A DNA stretch of 14,495 nucleotides from Malacoplasma sp. (GTDB lineage: Bacteria > Bacillota_I > Bacilli_A > Mycoplasmatales > Mycoplasmoidaceae), in NCBI GenBank assembly GCA_029258015.1, contig JARHZT010000074.1:1-14495 (forward strand), in the 5' to 3' direction. The notes beneath the pieces are model-generated. The model was not told the DNA's origin, did no database searches, and saw only the letters and a program-made list of their open reading frames with translations. Each line of letters begins with the position of its first letter. The stretch's first letter is position 1. The position numbers and the translations under genes were made by a program. Below, piece by piece: positions 7,496 to 14,495 of the stretch.

Positions 7496-9040
7496 ATGGT
7501 TTTAACATATAAAGAAATAATTCAATATGTTGGTAAAGATAAAGAAGTTATAAAAAAAGATTTTTTGAACTTCTTATATAAGACGGATAAAATAGTTGAA
7601 TCAAAAATAAATGAAATTATAGATATAGTTTCATTTGTTGAAACATTAGATCCAAGCATTGAAAATATTGAACAAATGCACTTTTTATTATTTAATACTT
7701 TCTTAAAACACGAACATGATCTAATATTCTTTTTAGAGAATAAAAAAAGCAATTTCATAGCATTATTTAATGTTGAAATTAAAAATAATTTACAACAACT
7801 TAAAAAGCAAATGAAAAATCATTTGGTTTTTTTTAACAAAAGATTATTAAATAAAAATGTTATGTTTTTTGGGGTTCTATATTTACCTGATAAAAAAGTA
7901 ACAAAAATTTATACATTAGAAAATGATGAAATGGTTGAATGAAATGGGACATTATCTTCAATCATTAAGTTATTTTTGAAAAATAACTTTACTTTTAATA
8001 CTAATCCTGAAAAAAACTTAATGAAATTAGATATGAACTTTAATGAAAAACTATTATTGGTTGCCAATAAAAGTTTAGAACTTACAAGTCATGAAATAAA
8101 TTTAGTTAAAATGGTTAGTGATTCAGTTAAGAAAAATAAAGTAACAATTGTTGATATTAATGTTGATTTTCAATTCTCTATAATTCCTTTTGAGTTGTTT
8201 TTAAATAAATATAAAAACAAGAGTGAACTTATTATTTTAAATAGAGTTATAGGTAAACAACTGTTGCAAAACTTTAGTGACAATCAATGGTATTTAAATG
8301 TATTTTATGATGCAAATGATGTTGAACTTACAAAAGACAAATCAAATATCACAGGAATAGTTATTGATGCTCAAAATCTTAGTTTAAAAAAGATTTTAGA
8401 GCTTTCATTGTTGTATAAAAAAGTAATACTATTTGGAACAAATAAAGAAAACATTGTTGATTCTAAAATTATTAATCTAAACAAGTTAAATTTAGACTTA
8501 CAAAATTTAGGTGTTGATGTGCAATATATTGAATACAATTCATTTGCTGATTTATCTTCAAACAAGCATTTTGATAATTTAGTTAGATATTTATTTTTAC
8601 CTGACAAAATTAAATTAGATCAAACAGTTTCTTTTTCGAAATCTATTAATTTAATGGATGATTTAAAATCATTTTTAAAACATTTTGAAAGTATAGATGA
8701 CAAAAAATATAGCAAACAAATGGTTGTTTATGTTGATTATAATAATCCGAAGTTGGAAGATAAATATTTATTCTATAAAGCATTGAATTCTAAAAATTCA
8801 AACATAATAATTCAAAATGCTAATTTTAAAAATTTATCTTATAATGTTGACTATTTGTTTTTGATGATAAACATGGATTTAGAAAAAATAAAAAAGAATT
8901 CTTTTATTTTAAGCAACATAATTAAGACATGCAACAGGACTCAAAAAGAATTAATAATACTACCTTCATCTAAAAAAGAATACTTTGAATTGAAAGATAA
9001 GTTAGTTAAAGTGTGTATAAATAATTTAGAAAAAGTATAA
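7496..9040 (+). CDS. Degenerate NERD nuclease-SF1 helicase-like protein
   Basis: A 514-aa protein of one frame joined through TGA (Trp149) at 7940. Residues 72-105 read HEHDL...FNVEIKN...QLKKQ: D75 and E94-x-K96 fit a PD-(D/E)XK nuclease core as in NERD domains. The rest looks like a worn SF1 (UvrD/DUF2075-type) helicase. KLLLVANKSLELTSHEINLV (about 185-204) occupies the Walker A place but lacks GKT. GIVIDAQNLS (287-296) resembles motif II VDEAQ with the Glu lost. VILFGTNKE (310-318) resembles motif III, where GDxxQ is usual. NFKNLSYNVDYLFLMI (443-458) resembles the FKGLExD motif, and CNRTQKELIIL (479-489) the VAxTRAKxxLIIL motif. ATP hydrolysis is therefore unlikely. ATG 7496 has GAAAGG at 7485-7490. 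The family reading is mine from motif order; coding status is certain. Confidence 0.8.
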
Positions 9041-9060
9041 TATCTAAATTATTTTTTTTT
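9019..9060 (+). terminator. Intrinsic terminator overlapping the gene end
   Basis: An 8-bp stem AATTTAGA/TCTAAATT (9023-9030 with 9043-9050), extendable by four A-T pairs, and a T run at 9052-9060. The left arm is coding sequence and the TAA stop of the helicase-like gene lies in the loop. It separates that gene from ileS. Confidence 0.8.
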
Positions 9061-9079
9061 ATTACTCTATAATTAAAAG

Positions 9080-9106
9080 TTGTAAAAATAATTTAGAATC
9101 TATAAA
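9080..9106 (+). promoter_or_regulatory. Candidate ileS promoter
   Basis: TTGTAA at 9080-9085 and TATAAA at 9101-9106 with 15-nt spacing; another TATAAT lies at 9068-9073. The whole 108-nt leader region is too short for a T-box and none of its conserved elements is visible. Confidence 0.45.
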
Positions 9107-9148
9107 TAATATTTGGATTTTTACATTTAATAATATAAAGGAAATAAA

Positions 9149-11842
9149 ATGAGTAATTTTAAAAATACATTGTTAATGCCAGAAACTCTATTTGAAATGA
9201 AAGCTAATTTATCAGTTAAAGAGCCTAAAATTCAAGAAAAATGAGTAGCTAATGAAATAGAAAAAAAAGTTCTTAATAAAAACCAAAACAATGATTCATT
9301 TATTATTGCAGATGGTCCACCATACGCAAATGGTAACTTACATACAGGACATGCATTAAATAAAATATTAAAGGACATTATTTTACGTTACAAATCTCTT
9401 GCAGGATTTTATACAAAATTCATTCCTGGTTGAGATACACATGGTTTACCAATTGAACAAGAATTAATTAAAAAAGGTAAAAACATAGATAAAAATTTAT
9501 CTGTTATTGAAAAGAGAAAAAATTGTAAAGATTTTGCTATGGAAAATGTTTACAAGCAAATGGAACAATTTAAAAAGCTTGGTATTCTTTCAAAAATGAC
9601 TAATGAGTTTTATGTAACATGTGAATCAGATTATGTAATTAGACAGTTAAAAATTTTTAATAAGATGTTACAAAAAGGTTTAATCTTTCAAGATTTAAAA
9701 CCAGTTTATTGATCATGAAGCAGTCAAACAGCATTAGCTGATGCTGAAATAATTTACAATGATGTAGAATCTGATTCTATTTATGTATCTTTTGAAATTT
9801 CTCAAGAAAATAATTTTGTAAAAAAAGGCGACAAAATTATTATTTGAACAACAACACCGTATACTCTTCCATCAAACTTAGCAGCAGCAGCACATCCTAA
9901 AATAACTTATTGTAGAGTGTTTGCTGATAATAATCACTATGTAGTTGCTAAAAATCTTTTAGAAGATTTAACAAGTGTGTTTGCGTGAGAAAATCCAAAA
10001 ATTGAAAATGAATTCTTAGGTATCGAATTAGAAAACATTGAATACAACCATCCTTTATATGATAAAAAAGGAAAAATTGTAGTTGATGAATATGTTTCTT
10101 CTGAAAATGGTACAGGGATAGTTCATAATGCACCAGGTTTTGGACATGAAGACTACTTAGCTTGTAAAAAATATGGAATTAAACCATTCTGTCCAATTGA
10201 TCAATATGGTAAATTTACAGAAGAAGTAAATGATGCTGAATTAGTAGGATTATTTTATTCAAAAGCTAATGAAATTATTATTAAAAGACTTCAAGATAAA
10301 CATTTATTAATGAAGTATCAAAAAATTATTCACTCAGCAGCTCATGATTGAAGAACTAAAAAACCAATTATTTATAGAGCTACAAAACAATGATTTGTAA
10401 ATATTAAAAAAATTGAATCAGAAATTTTAGCAGAATTAAATAATGTAAAATCCGTTGATCCATCAATCATTAAGAAAATGAAAGAAATGATATCCAACCG
10501 TCAAGAGTGATGTATTAGTAGACAAAGACTTTGAGGAGTGCCAATTCCTATAATATACAAAGATAATGTAGCATTAACTGATGAAAAATTAATGAACAAC
10601 ATTATTGATGAATTAGAAAAAAGAGGAGTTGATGCTTGATATCAAGATGATGTAAGTACATTCTTAACAAATGATTACAAAGCAGATGAATCATTTGTTA
10701 AAGAAAAAGATATCATGGATGTTTGATTTGATTCAGGTACAAGTTATTCAGTTTTACAAAAAAATAATTTAAGTTATCCAGCTGATTTATATTTTGAAGG
10801 CAAAGATCAATTTAGAGGTTGATTCAACTCTTCATTAATAACATCAGTAGCAGCATTTGATAAATCACCATATAAAACTCTTTTAACTCATGGATTTGTA
10901 TTAGATGATAAAGGTAATAAAATGTCTAAATCATTAGGAAATGTTATTGATCCATTGCAAATTTGTAAAGAATATGGTGCTGATATTTTAAGAATATGAG
11001 TAGCATCTGTAGATTATTTAGAAGATGTAAGAATCTCAAAAGATATCATTGCTCAAAATGCTGAATTATATAGAAGAATAAGAAATACATTATTTAGATT
11101 TATCTTAGGTAACTTAAAAGATTTTGATATTACTAAACATAATAATATACAGTACAGTAATGCAGATTTATTCATATTAAATACTTTAGAAAAAGATATG
11201 AAGTTAATTAAAAATGCATATGATAAATATGACTTTAAACAAATTATTAAAATAGTTTCTAAAAATGTAGCAGATCTTTCATCATGATATTTTGACTATG
11301 TTAAAGATTCTTTATATTGTGATAAAAAAGAAGATGCAAAAAGAATTGCAATTCAAGCAACGCTTTATCATGTATTAAGCAATTACTTAATAGCATTAGC
11401 TCCAATTATTCCTCACACTTGTGAAGAAGCATATGAGTACTTTAATAAAGCTAATAAATTAGAATCAGTACACTTAGAAAGTTTTGTTGAATTTAAATTA
11501 GAAGAAAATCAAAAGATTAATTTAAGTGATTGAGAAGAGTTTTTTAGCTTAAAAGATTTAATTTATGCTGCAATTGAAAAACACAGGAAAGAAAAAACAA
11601 TTTCTTCTAAAGGTGAAGCATTAGTGGTTATTAAATCAAATAATAAACCTAAGTTTTCTTTAGAAACTTTACAAGAATATTTAGCAGTTGCAAAAGTTGT
11701 GTTTGAACAAACAAATGACAACCAAACAACAATTGATATTCAAAAATCTGATTATACAAGATGTGAACGTTGTTGAAATTATTATGAAACAAATACAATT
11801 GTAGATTCAGCATGTACTAGATGTACTAATGCAATAAAGTAA
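9149..11842 (+). CDS. ileS: Isoleucyl-tRNA synthetase
   Basis: A class Ia aminoacyl-tRNA synthetase of 897 aa, normal bacterial length, that charges tRNA-Ile in the cytoplasm. [14 protein letters not shown] carries the HIGH motif as HTGH at residues 65-68. PGWDTHGLP follows near 93-101. The CP1 editing domain shows the [10 protein letters not shown] motif and GHEDY. MDVWFDSGTS and KDQFRGWFNSS precede KMSKS at 591-595. A C-terminal zinc finger has Cys at 872, 875, 889 and 892, typical of the bacterial form. TGA encodes many invariant Trp residues. ATG 9149 has AAAGGA at 9137-9142. The gene stands alone between two terminators with nearly the same stem. Confidence 0.98.
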
Positions 11843-11870
11843 TTTTTGAATAATTAAAAAAATAGAAAAT

Positions 11871-11905
11871 TAAATTTAGATTTTTTGTCTAAATTTATTT
11901 TTTTT
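11871..11905 (+). terminator. Intrinsic terminator of ileS
   Basis: A 10-bp stem (11871-11880 with 11888-11897; core AAATTTAGA/TCTAAATTT), a 7-nt loop, and a run of eight T at 11898-11905. It lies 29 nt after the stop codon. Confidence 0.9.
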
Positions 11906-11943
11906 ATTTGCTGTGGCTAACTATATTTTTCATTTTAAAAGTG

Positions 11944-11949
11944 TACAAT
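11944..11949 (+). promoter_or_regulatory. Candidate -10 box (TACAAT) of the surface protein gene
   Basis: TACAAT preceded by TG, about 54 nt before the ATG. No good -35 box is visible at the expected distance. The leader has an AAGGAG at 11956-11961 that is too far from the ATG, and a usable TGAGGT at 11990-11995. Confidence 0.45.
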
Positions 11950-12002
11950 AGGAATAAGGAGTTTTATATTGATAATAATTCCGAGAAAATGAGGTTTAAA
12001 AA

Positions 12003-12986
12003 ATGAAAAAATTATTAAAGAAAAGATTAGGGTTAATAGTAGCAAGTGGTTTAGCTATAACTTCTGGTGTAGGAATAGGTGTTGCATATGCAGTAAATGC
12101 ACAAACTAGTATATCACCAACAATTGAACATATACTTCAAAGTCCAACTGAAACTATAGCAAATGATATTGATAAAGAAGAAATTGGTACAGATACAATT
12201 GATTCAACTGCTACAGATGACAGTATAACAGTTGAAACTACAAAACCAACAATAGATAACAACACTAGTGTAGCTAAAACTACATCAATGGAAATATCAT
12301 TATTGGATGAAAAAACACAAACATATACAGTAAGCATTACTAATGTAGATTCACAAAAAGGTACAGTAACTTTTGAAGGTGGTGCATCAACTATGGTAGC
12401 AACTCCAGGTCAAACAATAACATTAAAAGTTACAACTAATGAACCTGATAAATTTACATTAAAAGATTTAAGAGTACATGCAATCGAAAACACAGCAATA
12501 AATTTAGGAGTTATAAAAGTTGATAGTGAAACATTTACATTTGTAATGCCTGAAGAAACTATTGAAATGATGGGTGGTCAAATTCCAAACCCATTTTATG
12601 GAGAAAGTAAAAAATTAGAAGTTGAAACTCTTTGAACAGAAACAAAATTAAATGATTGAACATATGAATTCAATACAAAAACATATAACTTACACTTAAC
12701 TGAAAATGTAGTGTGAGATGATGAAGCTAATCCAAATTTAAAATTAGTAAATAATCAATGATCATCAGTATTTAGAGTTTATATGAATGGTTTTGACTTC
12801 ACTATTAAAAACTTTACAGTTCCAAGTGGATGTCAAGTAGAATTTTTAAATAATGATGACAATACATTTACAGATAAAAGACCAACTGTATCTTTAGCTA
12901 AAGATGGTAACTTCATAATGGATGGAGTAATTGGTAGATGAGGTTCAGTACACTTTGATAATAGTGTAGGACTTTGTTTAGAATAA
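12003..12986 (+). CDS. Exported surface protein with InlB-B-repeat-like domain
   Basis: A 327-aa protein read through five TGA (Trp) codons to TAA 12984-12986. Residues 1-34 are a basic, then hydrophobic export signal (KKLLKKRLG then LIVASGLAITSGVGIGVAYA). No lipobox Cys is present, so it is either anchored by the uncleaved helix or cut after VNA at about 33, not a lipoprotein. Residues 35-95 are rich in Thr, Ser and Asp, a flexible stalk. Residues 105-190 resemble a divergent InlB B-repeat: SQKGTVTFEGG, ATPGQTITLKVTTNEPDKF and TFTFVMPEETIEM follow its glycine-turn, ATPxxGxxVTL and FTMPxxxV pattern. Residues 205-327 are an unrecognised, probably beta-rich domain. An in-frame TAA just upstream fixes ATG 12003. 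A role in host contact or antigenicity is inference. Confidence 0.85.
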
Positions 12987-13005
12987 TTTAATTTATATTT
13001 TTAGT

Positions 13006-13046
13006 AAAAAAAACATTGAATAAGAAAACTATTCAATGTTTTTTTT
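13006..13046. terminator. Bidirectional intrinsic terminator between convergent genes
   Basis: A perfect 17-bp stem: eight A, then CATTGAATA (13006-13022), pairs with 13030-13046 around a 7-nt loop. The A and T runs on the two sides let it work on either strand. It closes the surface protein gene and can block transcription from the minus-strand pair. Confidence 0.9.
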
Positions 13047-13140
13047 ATGTTTTAACCACTATTTTAAGCATTTTAAGAGTAATTTAATAAAAATATGAGT
13101 AAATATTACCAATATATGTTAAATGTGTTTGAAATGGCTT

Positions 13141-13167
13141 AAAAAAAGACTTCTTTACAGAAGTTTT
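13141..13167 (-). terminator. Terminator of the minus-strand gene pair
   Basis: Read on the minus strand, ACTTCT-GTAA-AGAAGT (13149-13164) is followed by C and then seven T. It begins 2 nt from the stop codon of the 13166-14350 gene. Between 12987 and 13165 I see only this and the bidirectional terminator. Confidence 0.75.
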
Positions 13168-14350
13168 AATTTTTTAATTGTCTATTAATATTATTTTCAA
13201 GTTTTTCTGATTCAAAAATCTTTTCATTACAATTGGCTTTTAATAAATTGTAAATTGGATTGAATACATAATGTTTTTCAATTGATGTTGTTACAAGTTC
13301 TTGATAATCATCTTTAAAAATATCTTTCATCTTTTCAATTGCTTTTAGTTCACCCTGACAAATAATATCTACTTCACTTGGTGAAAATGATAAATTATTG
13401 ATAATTTCTGAAAAACCATAACTTGAATATATTTTTTTACTAATTAATAAGTTTTTATTTCAAATAATGTTGTTGAATGAATTTTTAATATGGTAAAAAA
13501 GTTTTCTACATTTAGCTATTGACTCATTTTTAAGTTCAATAATTTGAATCATGAATTGAAATCAATTTATTTTTTCCGATTTAACATTTTCAAAAATTGC
13601 ATCTATCTTATCTTTGTTTTTTAAATATGTATTAGTAAATGGTCATGATCAGTAAACATCTTCATATAGTATTGCTTCTGAATGTGAAATCAATAATATT
13701 GCTACATCGTTTGTTAATTCATCAAATGAATTTTTTAAAATGATTTCATAAATAAATTGGAATAAATAAAAATTTGTAAATGGATCAATCATTTTAAATG
13801 TCGAGTGAAATTCTGTTTCTTTATATAAATTATTTAAAAGCTCTAATTTATCTGCATCAATTTTTTTAAAATTTTTAATTATAGGTAAATCTTTAATGGA
13901 ACAATCATAATTAACTTTTGAAAGTATTTTTAAAAATGGATTATCTGATATTTTATTATTTCAAAAGTTGTTATCATACTTGAAAAACGAATGAATGTTC
14001 ATTTGTAAATTAGTTGTAAAATCAATATAAATTCTTGCTTTTAATTCATTATCAAATAAACATAGTTTGTCATCAATCATAATAATTTTTTTAATTAAAA
14101 TATCAATCATATTTAAATTGATATCTCTATTCTTAAAAAAAGATATTGCATCAATATAATTTAATAATTGATAATAAATTGGAAAAAATTTGTTTGTTTC
14201 TAGTTTTATCTCTTCGTTTATCTGTAATGAATCACAAACATATTTACTAAAGATTTCTATATTTTTTTCATCTTTATAAAAATATTCTTTATAAACTCTT
14301 GAGTTATTAATGTTTTGATTAACTGTTTTTAATATTTTCTTACTTAACAT
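13166..14350 (-). CDS. Hypothetical protein, 394 aa
   Basis: One frame joined through five TGA (Trp) codons, at 13961, 13649, 13643, 13562 and 13460, ending at TAA 13166-13168. It has no TGG at all. The protein is soluble, with no signal or membrane segment, mostly alpha-helical, and rich in Ile, Asn, Lys and Phe. A notable stretch is ISHSEAILYEDVYWSWPF at about residues 234-251. I do not recognise the family and see no nucleotide-binding or metal motif. The start ATG 14348-14350 is preferred over a TTG at 14446 because it lies 7 nt after the stop of the upstream gene and has TAGGT in front. The two genes are thus a tight minus-strand operon converging on the surface protein gene. Confidence 0.8.
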
Positions 14351-14357
14351 AATAAAC

Positions 14358-14495
14358 CTAGTTCTTGTCTTTTGATAATGCTGTTCAACATTTTTCACAA
14401 TATGATTCAACATCTGATAAAAAATTATTTTTTTCAATAAAATCAAATAATTTTATTATTCATCAAAATGAGAAATATCTAGTGTGATCATATGA
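14358..14495 (-). CDS. Partial CDS, C-terminal 45 residues, unknown protein
   Basis: The last 45 codons of a minus-strand gene that begins beyond the right edge; the stop is TAG 14358-14360. The visible end reads SYDHTRYFSFWWIIKLFDF, then IEKNNFLSDVESYCEKCWTA and SKDKN, with three TGA codons as Trp. A CxxCW pair near the end could bind zinc if partner cysteines lie upstream, but this cannot be seen. The TGA codons hide it from a standard-code search. The stop lies 7 nt before the next gene, which supports real coding and co-transcription. Confidence 0.65.

Noticed and set aside
7976..9040. A separate gene starting at TTG 7976
   Set aside because: The upstream frame continues into it through TGA as Trp, so it is the C-terminal part of the 514-aa protein.
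9041..9148. T-box riboswitch upstream of ileS
   Set aside because: The interval is only 108 nt and shows neither a specifier stem nor the T-box sequence; it is a promoter and SD region.
11956..12113. Leader or overlapping ORF from TTG 11969 after AAGGAG
   Set aside because: It has a fair SD but a non-ATG start, runs out of frame through the surface protein signal region and has no recognisable content.
14351..14446. N-terminal extension of the 394-aa protein from TTG 14446
   Set aside because: This stretch encodes the end of another gene in a different frame, with Trp TGA codons and a CxxCW motif; ATG 14350 follows that stop at 7 nt.

Overview
The window is very AT-rich and uses UGA as tryptophan (translation table 4), so it comes from a mollicute of the Mycoplasma type. 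The clearest proof is in ileS, where the Trp of the class I synthetase motif PGWDTHGLP is encoded by TGA at 9431-9433. Nearly every gene is split by TGA when read with the standard code, so the coordinates given here are for the rejoined frames. The style resembles the M. penetrans / M. iowae (Malacoplasma) group, but the genus is a guess.

Layout. 1-610: two tandem minus-strand copies of a small coiled-coil protein family, one cut by the window edge, sharing about 119 bp of upstream region and N-terminus. 722-2787: ribonuclease J with its own promoter and a leader inverted repeat. 2823-4334: a MATE-family exporter, then a small three-helix membrane protein (4406-4777). 4814-4890: tRNA-His with its own promoter and terminator. 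5036-6373: a two-gene unit of a DUF402 nucleoside phosphatase-like protein and a helical-repeat protein, closed by a strong terminator. 6497-7402: a DUF2156 (GNAT-like) acyltransferase-type protein. 7496-9040: a 514-aa protein that I read as a decayed NERD nuclease plus SF1 helicase. 9149-11842: isoleucyl-tRNA synthetase. 12003-12986: an exported, probably surface-exposed protein with an InlB-B-repeat-like domain. 13166-14495: two minus-strand genes of unknown function, converging on the surface protein gene.

Together these are mostly housekeeping genes (RNA turnover, tRNA charging, a tRNA, nucleotide phosphatase) mixed with lineage-specific genes (coiled-coil family, surface protein, minus-strand pair). 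Intrinsic terminators are unusually easy to see and divide the window into short transcription units. I found no insertion sequence, prophage, CRISPR array or replication origin. The best candidates for something undescribed are the degenerate nuclease-helicase protein, the duplicated coiled-coil genes with conserved long SD spacing, and the unknown minus-strand pair.
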